Positions 51,351 to 60,618 of a stretch of 64,000 nt of DNA are shown one piece after another; position 1 is the stretch's first letter; every line of letters begins with the position of its first letter. The notes beneath the pieces were generated by a model that saw only the letters and a program-made list of their open reading frames with translations, was not told the origin of the DNA and searched no databases. Made by a program: the position numbers and the translations under genes. The DNA is from Dyadobacter sp. LHD-138 (GTDB lineage: Bacteria; Bacteroidota; Bacteroidia; Cytophagales; Spirosomataceae), in assembly GCF_030929615.1 (NCBI RefSeq), contig NZ_JAVFVU010000006.1, positions 1 through 64,000 on the forward strand. Direction: 5' to 3'.

Positions 51351-52502
51351 ATGATTGAACAATACGTCGCTTCCTGGCTCGTGCCGGTGTTATGGATACT
51401 GATCGTGAGTTACGCCCTATTCACGATTGCCCTAATGTGCCTTTGGAGGCTTCTGCCCCTGTATGCCAAAAGTAAAACAGATAGCGATGCCTTCATTTCT
51501 GTCATCATTCCGGTTCGTAATGAACAGGAAAATATCCTGAACCTGCTGAAAGACCTGGAAAAACAATCATTTCCATTGAAGCAATTTGAAGTACTGATTA
51601 TGAACGACGGCTCCACGGACAACACCGCCGGGCTCGTGAAAAATTTCAGTCAACATTCAGCCTGTACGATACATCTTATAACGCTTCCTGACACACCGAC
51701 AACTTCTCCCAAGAAAAGAGCGATTGAAACGGCCATAGCACATGCAAAGGGAAACCTTATTGTTACCACCGATGGCGATTGTCGCGTACCGGCGGGCTGG
51801 CTTCGGGCTATTGCTCATTGCCATAATCGCACAAAAGCCAAATTAATCAGTGGCCCTGTAACATTTACCACCGAAACTTCTTTTACCGATCATTTACAGA
51901 CGGTAGAATTTTCAAGTCTGATAGGCAGTGGCGCCAGTGCCATAGCGGCGGGTTTCCCTTCACTTTGCAACGGAGCAAATCTGGCTTATGAAAAGCAGGC
52001 CTTTATAGAAGTAAATGGTTATGACGGTGTCCGCCATGTTGCCTCCGGTGACGATGAGTTTTTGATGCACAAAATCTCAACCAGATACCCCGGACAAGTC
52101 ACTTTCCTCAAATCATCCGACGCCGTCGTTGCCACCCAGCCACACAAACAATGGTCGTTGTTTTTTAAACAGAGAAAACGCTGGGCCAGCAAATGGAAAC
52201 ATTACCAAAGCAAAACGCCGCTGATCCTGGCGCTTTATGTCTTTTCCTGCAACCTGGCGCTCATTCTCAGCCTTGCGCTGTGGTTTTCGGGGAACTTATC
52301 GACTGGTAGCTTCCTGACGTTATGGTTGATCAAGTGTGTCCCCGAATGGTTATTTCTTGGTACAATTCTACACTTTTTAAGAAAAAGTGTATCAATTCTC
52401 TTCATCCCGGTCACCCAGATTTTCTATCCTTTCTATGTATGTTTTTTCGGTTTAGCGGCACAAAAGCCCGAATATGAGTGGAAAGGCCGAAAACTGGTCT
52501 GA
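51351..52502 (+). CDS. Family 2 glycosyltransferase with TM helices
   Basis: A 383-residue membrane GT-A glycosyltransferase. One TM helix at residues 9-33, the nucleotide-binding part FISVIIPVRNEQENI, DGSTDNT, the DxD-type TTDGDC, the acceptor motif SGDDEFL and QRKRW, then two or three C-terminal helices (residues 290-370). It probably builds a lipid-linked sugar or glycolipid. Start 44 bp after the flippase stop, same strand, so they may act together. Confidence 0.85.
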   Translation: MIEQYVASWLVPVLWILIVSYALFTIALMCLWRLLPLYAKSKTDSDAFISVIIPVRNEQENILNLLKDLEKQSFPLKQFEVLIMNDGSTDNTAGLVKNFSQHSACTIHLITLPDTPTTSPKKRAIETAIAHAKGNLIVTTDGDCRVPAGWLRAIAHCHNRTKAKLISGPVTFTTETSFTDHLQTVEFSSLIGSGASAIAAGFPSLCNGANLAYEKQAFIEVNGYDGVRHVASGDDEFLMHKISTRYPGQVTFLKSSDAVVATQPHKQWSLFFKQRKRWASKWKHYQSKTPLILALYVFSCNLALILSLALWFSGNLSTGSFLTLWLIKCVPEWLFLGTILHFLRKSVSILFIPVTQIFYPFYVCFFGLAAQKPEYEWKGRKLV

Positions 52503-52623
52503 ATTATCGAAAAAACAAGTCCTAAAAAAGGTTTGGCACGATTTTCTCTTATACTATCCTCACAGCATAAGATCAGGAATGACTACCCCTCTTTTCTGAA
52601 AGTTTAACCATCTTGAAAACACC

Positions 52624-52851
52624 ATGAAAAGTTTAATTTCATTTTCCATACGTTGTTTTGACGCACTGCTTTGGTCTGTCGGGCTATCGTGCGTTGTTTT
52701 GGTTTTGGCGGTTGGATTTTACGTGTGCTGGACAACTCCGTTTGGAAAACCTCAAACAAAGCAAATCGTTAGCGTAACAAAGGCTGAAAAGCCAAAATTT
52801 GAAGAAAAAATCGTCGTGCTGGATAAAAATACGATTTACGCGGGGCGCTGA
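52624..52851 (+). CDS. Small single-helix membrane protein
   Basis: A 75-residue protein, MKSLISFSIRCFDALLWSVG followed by LSCVVLVLAVGFYVCWTT, one long TM helix (residues 15-38), and a charged C-terminal tail (KAEKPKFEEKIVVLDKNTIY). No family recognised. Confidence 0.55.
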   Translation: MKSLISFSIRCFDALLWSVGLSCVVLVLAVGFYVCWTTPFGKPQTKQIVSVTKAEKPKFEEKIVVLDKNTIYAGR

Positions 52852-53051
52852 TTATAACAGGCTCTTTCAATGTATTCCTGCCTCGATTTTAAAATTGATA
52901 AAGGCCATTCCAACCCCGCATTGACAATTATTTTGAAGTTAACATACCATTAAGTTCTATAAACTTGTAGAATTAAATCTATATCGCTTGACATTAGTCC
53001 GTCAATTTCGTAAGTTTAACTATACAAACCTCAAACTTAACTTGGAATGTT

Positions 53052-53267
53052 ATGAGCGAGAACCCACTAATTCCACGTTCGACAGCAGACGGCTATTCTT
53101 CTAACCCGCCGGGGAAGAAAAACAAGACCTATGTATGGAAACCCAAAAATGACATTCGCATCAATGAGCTTGCCAGGTGCATCAATTTCGTTACACACCC
53201 GATTTGTCATGATCTCGACAAAATCGATCCTGATTGCCTAAGGCATTTTGAAGTCTTTGAATCTTAA
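53052..53267 (+). CDS. Small unknown protein
   Basis: A 71-residue soluble protein, MSENPLIPRSTADGYSSNPP, with a basic middle (GKKNKTYVWKPKNDI) and a C-terminal CINFVTHPICHDLDKIDPDC. Three Cys and two His residues may form a metal site. Not recognised. Confidence 0.5.
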   Translation: MSENPLIPRSTADGYSSNPPGKKNKTYVWKPKNDIRINELARCINFVTHPICHDLDKIDPDCLRHFEVFES

Positions 53268-53324
53268 AAAGTTCCGGTTCGGCTATTGATTCGTTGTTTT
53301 TAGGTATTTCCCGCAAAATTTACT

Positions 53325-53378
53325 CAGCGGAATATGCATCAAATTCTCAATTCAGAGATACGGATGTATATTCCGCTG
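53325..53378. promoter_or_regulatory. 16-bp inverted repeat upstream of araC-like gene
   Basis: CAGCGGAATATGCATC (53325-53340) and its near-perfect complement (53363-53378; one mismatch), spaced by 22 bp. It lies 90 bp upstream of the AraC gene. It could be a regulator binding site or a terminator for 53052-53267. Confidence 0.55.
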
Positions 53379-53467
53379 ACTGCGTTAAAAATTAATTTAA
53401 TATTAAAATCCCCAATTACACCCTGTCAAATTTTGTAGCTAATATTTGAATTTCATAGCTTTATGAA

Positions 53468-54373
53468 ATGATAGAAAGTGAGTCAATAGCGGATTTTTAC
53501 AAAACCCACCCGGCAGCAAAACAGGCTCCCGTCGATACCATTCCCGTACACCAGCAGCAAGAACATTTTAATGTATTTTCCCGGAAATTTTGTAATCGTT
53601 ACAACGCTTACAGCCGCAGGGACTATTACAAAATTTCGCTGATCATCGGTAAAGGAAAATTGCTCTACGGCGGCACGAAAATTGACATAAATCAGAACGC
53701 CCTTGTGTTTTTCAACAGGAACGTCCCCTACTCCTGGGAAACATTTTCGGAACAGCAATCGGGTTATTTCTGCCTCTTCAATGACGATTTCCTGAACGGG
53801 ATGAACCGTACAAAAAATTTCATGGATCTCCCTGTTTTTAAAAATGATACCATTCCGGTTTATTTCATTAACGAATCGCAACAGGAATACTTACTGGATC
53901 TATACCAGAAAATGGCCGTCGAAATGGAATCAAGTTACATTTACAAGTATGACCTGATAAAAAACTATGTAAATCTGATCATTCATGAGGCCGTAAAAAT
54001 GCAAGCTTCCGGAGCTGGTGATAATCACGTTAATGGTTCGAGCCGGATTACTTCATGTTTTACAGAACTTATGGAACGACAATTTCCGATTGACTCCCCA
54101 GAGCATCAGTTACAGCTTCGCACGGCCAGGGACTATGCCCAAAGACTGTCGGTACACATCAACCACCTGAACCGTGCGCTCAAAGAAGTAACCGGAAAGA
54201 CTACAACGGAACACATAACGGAGCGACTGATACAAGAATCAAAGATATTATTAAAAAACTCCAATTGGAGCATCTCGGAAATCGCCTACTGTCTGGGATT
54301 TGAATATCCTGAGTACTTTAACAACCTTTTCAAAAAACAAACCGGAATAACACCAAACTCGTTCAGGAAATGA
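53468..54373 (+). CDS. AraC-family transcriptional regulator
   Basis: A 301-residue protein. Residues 1-170 are a cupin-like sensing domain (RDYYKISLIIGKGKLLYGGT, VPYSWETFSEQQSGYFCLF). Residues 195-300 are the double HTH (LSVHINHLNRALKEVTGKTT, NWSISEIAYCLGFEYPEYFN, NLFKKQTGITPNSFRK). It lies 93 bp upstream of a TolC-RND-adaptor operon and is its likely regulator. Confidence 0.9.
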   Translation: MIESESIADFYKTHPAAKQAPVDTIPVHQQQEHFNVFSRKFCNRYNAYSRRDYYKISLIIGKGKLLYGGTKIDINQNALVFFNRNVPYSWETFSEQQSGYFCLFNDDFLNGMNRTKNFMDLPVFKNDTIPVYFINESQQEYLLDLYQKMAVEMESSYIYKYDLIKNYVNLIIHEAVKMQASGAGDNHVNGSSRITSCFTELMERQFPIDSPEHQLQLRTARDYAQRLSVHINHLNRALKEVTGKTTTEHITERLIQESKILLKNSNWSISEIAYCLGFEYPEYFNNLFKKQTGITPNSFRK

Positions 54374-54433
54374 TTGTTTGAATTTTATAGTTTATTGTTT
54401 GAAATACATAAGAATAAGTAAGACAGCTCATAT

Positions 54434-54441
54434 TACTTTTG
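54434..54441 (+). promoter_or_regulatory. -7 box TACTTTTG of the RND operon
   Basis: A perfect TAnnTTTG box 25 bp upstream of the ATG at 54467. Confidence 0.45.
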
Positions 54442-54466
54442 CATCTCAAGAATACCCTTTTAGAAA

Positions 54467-55945
54467 ATGATTAAAATGAAATTTATTTTCGTAGCAGATC
54501 CCCCCAAGACTTTATTAATCTTTCGACATTTCCGATATCTCCCATATTTATTAAAACGCAACGGGCTTTTCCTTGCACTGCTGACGGCAGCGGTTTTCGT
54601 TACGGCAACAACCAGCGCCCAGATACTAACCCTACACGACGCCATTGCCACTGCAAAAAGTAATTATGGCAGTCTGAAAGCAAAGGCCAATTATGTTAAT
54701 GCTTCCAAGGCCATAGTGCAGCAAAGTATCAAAGATTATTTACCAAACCTTAACCTTTCGCTGCAACAGGATTATGGCACTGTCAACGGGCAAAACGGTC
54801 CGTTATACGGTCTGGGTGGTTTAGGTGTGGCCTCATCCGGCCTTCCGCTGGCGAGCCAAAACTGGAACTCAGCATTTGGAGCGCTTTATCTGACCAACGT
54901 AAACTGGGATTTCTTTGCTTTTGGCCGTGCACGTGAAAAAATTAACGTAGCCAAATCTGCCGTGATCCGCGATGAAAGCGACCTGGGCCAAGAATTATTC
55001 CAGCACGAAATTCGCGTTGCCGGTGCTTATCTCAACCTGCTGGCCGCTCAGAGGCTGACAAAATCATGGCAAAATAACCTGACCCGCGCTACTGCAATAA
55101 AACAGGTTGTGGTAACAAGAGCTAAAAACGGCCTTATCGCCGGTGTGGATTCTTCGCTTGCGAATGCCGAAGTAAGTAATGCGAAAATCGCCATTACGAG
55201 AGCCCGGGATTTTGAGCAGGAACAGGCCAACAGACTTGCCATTCTGATGGGCGTCGACCAGCAGGAATTCGTCCTGGACACCCTTTTCATTTCCAAAATA
55301 CCGATTTCATTCAGCGATTCGATCAACGGACCGAATGAAAATCATCCGCTTCTCCAATACTATTCAAACCGGATTGCACTCAGTAACCAACAGGCAAAAT
55401 ATTACCATACGTTGAGTATGCCCGTGTTTTCAGCTTTTGGTATATTCCAGACGAGAGGCTCGGGCTTCAATGCCAATTATGCACAGGACCAGCATTCTTA
55501 CACGGGAAGTTTCACGGAAGGTATAAAACCGGTAAGGTCCAATTATCTTTTGGGTGTTGGTGTTGTTTGGAACATGACCAATGTTTTGCGTATCAGGCAT
55601 CAGGTATTATCCCAAAAATTTGTTTCAAATGCCTTGCAAAATGAATACGACCTGGTGGATCAACAGATCAAAAATCAGCTTCTTTTGTCTAACAACAAGA
55701 TAAAAAATGCGATGAGTAATTATCAGGAAGCACCTGTTCAGATCAAATCGGCAACGGACGCCTATATCCAGAAAAGCACGCTTTATAAAAATGGCCTGAG
55801 CAACATTGTTGACCTGACCCAGGCGCTGTATATTTTAAACAGGGCTGAGACCGACCGAGATATCGCTTACAGCAATGTATGGCAGGGGCTTTTGCTTAAA
55901 GCAGCAGCCACCGGAGACTTTAATTTATTCACCAGCAGTTTTTAG
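54467..55945 (+). CDS. TolC-family outer membrane channel of RND pump
   Basis: A 492-residue protein with an unusually long N-terminus before its signal-like segment (LLKRNGLFLALLTAAVFVTA then TTSAQ). Outer-membrane efflux domain signs are LTLHDAIATAKSNYGSLKAK and repeated helical hairpins. First gene of a three-gene + strand operon (TolC, RND, adaptor); a 60-bp gap to the RND gene. Confidence 0.85.
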   Translation: MIKMKFIFVADPPKTLLIFRHFRYLPYLLKRNGLFLALLTAAVFVTATTSAQILTLHDAIATAKSNYGSLKAKANYVNASKAIVQQSIKDYLPNLNLSLQQDYGTVNGQNGPLYGLGGLGVASSGLPLASQNWNSAFGALYLTNVNWDFFAFGRAREKINVAKSAVIRDESDLGQELFQHEIRVAGAYLNLLAAQRLTKSWQNNLTRATAIKQVVVTRAKNGLIAGVDSSLANAEVSNAKIAITRARDFEQEQANRLAILMGVDQQEFVLDTLFISKIPISFSDSINGPNENHPLLQYYSNRIALSNQQAKYYHTLSMPVFSAFGIFQTRGSGFNANYAQDQHSYTGSFTEGIKPVRSNYLLGVGVVWNMTNVLRIRHQVLSQKFVSNALQNEYDLVDQQIKNQLLLSNNKIKNAMSNYQEAPVQIKSATDAYIQKSTLYKNGLSNIVDLTQALYILNRAETDRDIAYSNVWQGLLLKAAATGDFNLFTSSF

Positions 55946-56005
55946 AATCGTTGTGAAGCAGGCATTATAACGTATCCCTTCCTTCATAACCTCTTCCCCC
56001 ATTAT

Positions 56006-59000
56006 ATGGAATTAATAAGAAGTGCACTTCGCAAACCCATCTCAATTTTAGTGCTTGTTGCCGGGATGTTCTTTTTTGGAATCAACGCGGCGCGAACCAT
56101 TAAAATAGATATTTTCCCGGCAATGGACTTGCCGGTCATTTACATATCGCACCCTTTTGGCGGGTTTACACCGAACCAGATGGAGGCGTATTTCGGTAAA
56201 CCTTATGTCAATATATTTCTTTTTGTAAACGGTTTAAAAAGTGTACAAACCAAGAATATTCAGGGTTTGACACTGATGAAACTGAGTTTTTACGAAGGCA
56301 CAAATATGGCGCAGGCGGCCGCTGAGCTGAGCTCATTCTGTAACAGGATGCAAAACTCGTTCCCACCGGGATCCCAGCCTCCTTTTATTATCAGGTTCGA
56401 TGCTTCGACATTACCGGTTGGCCAGTTGGTTTTCAGCAGCCCGACCCGTTCAAACAACGAACTGCTGGATCTCGCCCACGTATATGTACGATCCTCCTTC
56501 ACCTCGATTCCGGGACTCATTTCGCCGCCACCTTTTGGAGGAAACCTGCGCACCATACTGATTAAGGCCGATCCCCAGCTGCTTCGCTCACACAACCTGA
56601 CGCCCGACCAGCTGGTGGAGGCGATCCGGTTGAATAACCAGGCTACACCGGCAGGAAATGTGCGGATCGGAGACAAAAATTATCTGACACCTGCAAATAC
56701 TTCCATCAAAAATGTGGAAGATTTTGGCGCCATCCCGCTATTTAAAGGAAGTGTGCAAAATCTTTATCTCCGGGATGTTGCGACAATTGAAGACGGCGCT
56801 GACTTAACTGCCGGCTATGCGCTCGTAAACGGAAAAAGGTCCGTCTATCTCCCAATCGCCAAATCGGCCGATGCATCAACCTGGGAAGTTGTTCAAAACC
56901 TAAAAAAGGCCTTGCCAAGATTCCAGAGCCTGCTTCCGGATGATGTAAAAATTTCCTACGAATTTGACCAGTCAGCGTATGTAATCAATGCCGTTGAAAG
57001 TCTTATCACAGAAGGCGCAATAGGCGCTATACTGACGGGAATCATGGTATTGCTGTTCCTGGGCGATCCGCGTGGTGCACTTATTGTAATCCTGACCATC
57101 CCGACCTCGATCATCGCAGGGATCCTTTTCCTGAAATTATTCGGGCAAACCATCAACATCATGACGCTGAGCGGACTTTCCCTTGCCATTGGGATCCTCG
57201 TGGATGAGTCAACCGTGACCATTGAAAATATACACCAGCATCTGGATATGGGAAAACCCAAGGCTCTGGCCATCTGGGATGCCTGTAAAGAAATCGCGTT
57301 TCCAAAACTTCTCATCCTGTTGTGTATTCTGGCTGTTTTTGCACCTGCGTTTACGATGACGGGTATACCGGGCGCACTTTTCCTGCCACTTGCACTGGCC
57401 ATCGGATTTTCCATGCTGGTTTCTTATCTGTTGTCGCAAACCTTCGTTCCGATAATGGCCAACTGGCTTATGAAGGAACATAAGCACAAAAAACCATCTG
57501 ATTTATCCATAGGCGGTACTGAAAATGATACCTGGGATCAAAAGAAGGAAATGGCTGAACATGATCACTTTAACACCAACAAGAAAGTAAGTGGATTTGA
57601 CAAATTCAGAAATCGTTTTATGGCGATGCTGGATAAGCTTCTGCCCCGAAAAAAGCCGGTTGTCATTGCTTATGTGGTGGTAATTTCTGCTTTTGCCGGA
57701 TTCTTATTGCTTAATATCGGCAGGGATGTACTGCCCAAAGTAAACGGCCGTCAGTTCCAGCTACATATCCGCGTCGCCGATGGAACCCGTATTGAACGTA
57801 CCGAAGAAAAACTGCTTCAAACCATCGGACTTCTCGAAAGTGTTGTGGGCAAGGAAAATATTTCAATTACTTCCGCTTTTGTCGGTATGCACCCCGCCCA
57901 GTTTTCCACAAACCCGATTTACCTTTTTACCAGCGGGCCTCATGACGCCATTCTTCAGGTGAGTTTAAAAGGAGATTATCATGTAAACCTGGATGATCTT
58001 AAAGAAAGTCTGCGGAACAAAATGAAGCAGAACTTACCGGATGTAAAAGTTTCCTTTGAACCGATCGAGCTGACCGACAAAATCCTGAGCCAGGGCTCCC
58101 CTACACCGGTTGAAGTCCGGATCATGGGTAAAAATAAAAAGCAAAATGAAGAATACGCAAATAAACTGTCAGCCAAATTACAGCAGATCAATTTCCTTCG
58201 GGACGTCCAGATTGCTCAGCCCCTTCATTATCCGGCCATCAATATCGATATAGACAGAACCCGTGCCGCCCAACTTGGTGTTGACATGTCCGACATTTCA
58301 CGCTCTCTGACCGCATCCACGTCCTCCTCTCGTTACACCGAGAAAAACGTTTGGCTGGATCAAAAGATTGGGTTGAGTTATGCCGTTCAGGTGCAGATTC
58401 CTGAAAACAAAATGAACAGCATTAACAGCATCGGTGAAATTCCGGTTCTGAAAAACAATTCGAGACCGGTACTCAGCGATGTTGCATCCATCAAAATGGA
58501 TACGACCTACGGAGAAAACGATAACCTGGGTGCCATGCCAATACTCTCTGTTACGGCCAATCTGCATAAAACAGATTTGGGAACCGCTACCAAAGAAGTG
58601 CAGGCTGCTATTGCTTCGCTGGGTGAACTGCCGCGCGGGTTAACGATCGAACCGATCGGATTAAGCAATGTGCTAACCGAGACTCTGGACAGCCTTCAGT
58701 CGGGACTTGGTGTGGCAATCGTGGTGATATTTTTAATGCTTGCCGCCAACTTTCAGTCTTTCAAGGTTTCCCTGGTTGTACTCACCACCGTACCCGCTGT
58801 ATTACTAGGAGCACTTGCCATGTTGACTATTACCGGATCTACCTTAAATTTGCAATCCTATATGGGTATCATCATGTCGGTTGGGGTATCCATTGCCAAC
58901 GCCGTACTGCTGGTGACCAATGCTGAAGAACTACGAAGACACAACGGGAATGCCTTGTTGTCGGCAAAAGAGGCTACGGCCCTGCGCCTTCGTCCAATTT

Positions 59001-59239
59001 TAATGACCAGTGTTGCGATGGTTGTAGGTATGATACCGATGGCTGCCGGATTTGGTGAGGGCGGAGATCAGGCATCACCGCTGGCAAGAGCCGTGATCGG
59101 CGGGCTTATTGCTTCTACTTTCTCTGCGCTGATTATTCTGCCATTGGTTTTTGCCTGGGTTCAGGAAAAAACATCGACAGCTTCGGTTTCCCTGGATCCC
59201 GAGGATAAGGACAGCAAATATTATATACCTGCTCACTAA
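56006..59239 (+). CDS. RND-family efflux permease (HAE1-like)
   Basis: A 1077-residue inner-membrane pump of normal length with 12 expected TM helices. The first TM is followed by RTIKIDIFPAMDLPVIYISH, the periplasmic pore domains have AAELSSFCNRMQNSFPPGSQ, and the TM4 signature is GLSLAIGILVDESTVTIEN. It exports drugs or toxic compounds using the proton gradient. The C-terminal half includes FPIMANWLMKEHKHKK-type cytoplasmic loops with a long charged insertion near residues 490-530. The periplasmic adaptor follows after 15 bp. Confidence 0.95.
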   Translation: MELIRSALRKPISILVLVAGMFFFGINAARTIKIDIFPAMDLPVIYISHPFGGFTPNQMEAYFGKPYVNIFLFVNGLKSVQTKNIQGLTLMKLSFYEGTNMAQAAAELSSFCNRMQNSFPPGSQPPFIIRFDASTLPVGQLVFSSPTRSNNELLDLAHVYVRSSFTSIPGLISPPPFGGNLRTILIKADPQLLRSHNLTPDQLVEAIRLNNQATPAGNVRIGDKNYLTPANTSIKNVEDFGAIPLFKGSVQNLYLRDVATIEDGADLTAGYALVNGKRSVYLPIAKSADASTWEVVQNLKKALPRFQSLLPDDVKISYEFDQSAYVINAVESLITEGAIGAILTGIMVLLFLGDPRGALIVILTIPTSIIAGILFLKLFGQTINIMTLSGLSLAIGILVDESTVTIENIHQHLDMGKPKALAIWDACKEIAFPKLLILLCILAVFAPAFTMTGIPGALFLPLALAIGFSMLVSYLLSQTFVPIMANWLMKEHKHKKPSDLSIGGTENDTWDQKKEMAEHDHFNTNKKVSGFDKFRNRFMAMLDKLLPRKKPVVIAYVVVISAFAGFLLLNIGRDVLPKVNGRQFQLHIRVADGTRIERTEEKLLQTIGLLESVVGKENISITSAFVGMHPAQFSTNPIYLFTSGPHDAILQVSLKGDYHVNLDDLKESLRNKMKQNLPDVKVSFEPIELTDKILSQGSPTPVEVRIMGKNKKQNEEYANKLSAKLQQINFLRDVQIAQPLHYPAINIDIDRTRAAQLGVDMSDISRSLTASTSSSRYTEKNVWLDQKIGLSYAVQVQIPENKMNSINSIGEIPVLKNNSRPVLSDVASIKMDTTYGENDNLGAMPILSVTANLHKTDLGTATKEVQAAIASLGELPRGLTIEPIGLSNVLTETLDSLQSGLGVAIVVIFLMLAANFQSFKVSLVVLTTVPAVLLGALAMLTITGSTLNLQSYMGIIMSVGVSIANAVLLVTNAEELRRHNGNALLSAKEATALRLRPILMTSVAMVVGMIPMAAGFGEGGDQASPLARAVIGGLIASTFSALIILPLVFAWVQEKTSTASVSLDPEDKDSKYYIPAH

Positions 59240-59254
59240 TTCAAAACATTCACG

Positions 59255-60385
59255 ATGCAACCAGCTCCTAAATATTCAACCATAAACAGTGTGATCTTTG
59301 CTTTCCTTGTTGCCACCGCAATCGGATGCCAGACCAGCGCTGAAGAGAAAGAGCACAAAAACGGCGAGGCCCCGGTTGAAGCGCCCGCAGTACCTGTCAC
59401 CGAAACTTTTTCTTTGAAAAAAGAAGACCTTTCCACCGCATTTCACACGCCGGGAGAGCTGATCTCTTTTCAGCAGGTGGATTTGTATGCGCGGGAAACC
59501 AGTTTTGTAAAAAAGCTTTATGCGGACGTGGGAACAGAGGTTAAGGCCGGACAACTGCTGATCTCGATGGAAGCGCCGGAACTGAATTCACGTTTGGCTG
59601 GTGCCGAGTCAAGAGCAAAAGCGCAGGAAGCTGCTTACATTGCCAGTAAAGCCAATTATAGCCGTCTTTTGGAAACAAGTAAAACACCGGGGACGATTTC
59701 TCAAAACGACCTGGATCAGGCCCTTGCACGCATGGATGCAGATCATGCACAGCTGCAATCTGCCCAGGCCGGTCAAAAGGAAATTAGTGCAACCAAAAAT
59801 TATCTTGAAGTGAGGGCGCCATTTGCCGGGATCATTACGGCAAAAAATGTGAGTTTGGGTGCCTACGTGGGGCCATCCGGCAAAGGTTCCGAATTCCCCT
59901 TGTTTACTTTGCAGGATCAAAAGAAAATGCGTCTTGTGGTTTCCATTCCGGAAGCTTACGTGGGTTATGTTAACAATCAGACTGAAATTAAATTTTCCGT
60001 AAAAGCATATCCCAACCAGGAATTCACAGCAAAAGTGAAGCGTATGGCCGGAGCTCTTGATACAAGACTTCGTTCAGAACGTGTTGAAATGGATGTGATC
60101 AATCTTGATAAAAAACTTCTGCCGGGTATGATTGCAGAAGTAGCTATACCGTTAGCCTCCAAATCCAGTTCTTTCGTCATTCCAAAATCAGCGCTTGTCA
60201 ATTCGATGGAAAGGGTTTTTGTTGTGAAAATTATAGATAAAAAAGCGGTTTGGATTGATGTCCAGAAGGGCCGGGAAACGGATGGTAGTGTCGAGATTTT
60301 CAGTGACAGTTTAAAAATAGATGATCAGCTGGTGAAAACAGCCAGCGAAGAAGTAAGAAATCACTCAACGCTGACCATTAAGTAA
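59255..60385 (+). CDS. RND periplasmic adaptor lipoprotein
   Basis: A 376-residue protein with a lipoprotein signal (FAFLVATAIGCQTSAEEKE). Typical adaptor parts are a lipoyl hairpin (LYADVGTEVKAGQLLISMEA), a coiled coil (residues 105-165), and a beta-barrel (VRAPFAGIITAKNVSLGAYV-like, EVRAPFAGIITAKNVSLG). It connects the RND pump to the TolC channel. Last gene of the operon, followed by a terminator. Confidence 0.9.
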   Translation: MQPAPKYSTINSVIFAFLVATAIGCQTSAEEKEHKNGEAPVEAPAVPVTETFSLKKEDLSTAFHTPGELISFQQVDLYARETSFVKKLYADVGTEVKAGQLLISMEAPELNSRLAGAESRAKAQEAAYIASKANYSRLLETSKTPGTISQNDLDQALARMDADHAQLQSAQAGQKEISATKNYLEVRAPFAGIITAKNVSLGAYVGPSGKGSEFPLFTLQDQKKMRLVVSIPEAYVGYVNNQTEIKFSVKAYPNQEFTAKVKRMAGALDTRLRSERVEMDVINLDKKLLPGMIAEVAIPLASKSSSFVIPKSALVNSMERVFVVKIIDKKAVWIDVQKGRETDGSVEIFSDSLKIDDQLVKTASEEVRNHSTLTIK

Positions 60386-60409
60386 ATAGCGATCGGCGAC
60401 AATAACTTT

Positions 60410-60452
60410 AAAATTCCTGAAACGATATTGATGCTATTGTTTCAGGAATTTT
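60410..60452 (+). terminator. Terminator of the RND operon
   Basis: A perfect 14-bp stem AAAATTCCTGAAAC / GTTTCAGGAATTTT, followed by CTTTTT. Confidence 0.9.
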
Positions 60453-60513
60453 CTTTTTAAGCCTTTTATTCTTTTTTAACAGCTGAATGTAGTCCGGCAA
60501 AAGACGATTATAC

Positions 60514-60521
60514 TATATTTG
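60514..60521 (+). promoter_or_regulatory. -7 box TATATTTG before ClC gene
   Basis: A perfect TAnnTTTG box about 100 bp upstream of the ClC start. The -33 element is not clear. Confidence 0.35.
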
Positions 60522-60618
60522 TGTCACAAAGGAAATAGTGTCTTCCTATCTGAACCGCCCTGAAAAGCTGATGGCGCCTGGTAATTTTTAATGAAAATCA
60601 TTATATACCAGGATCATT

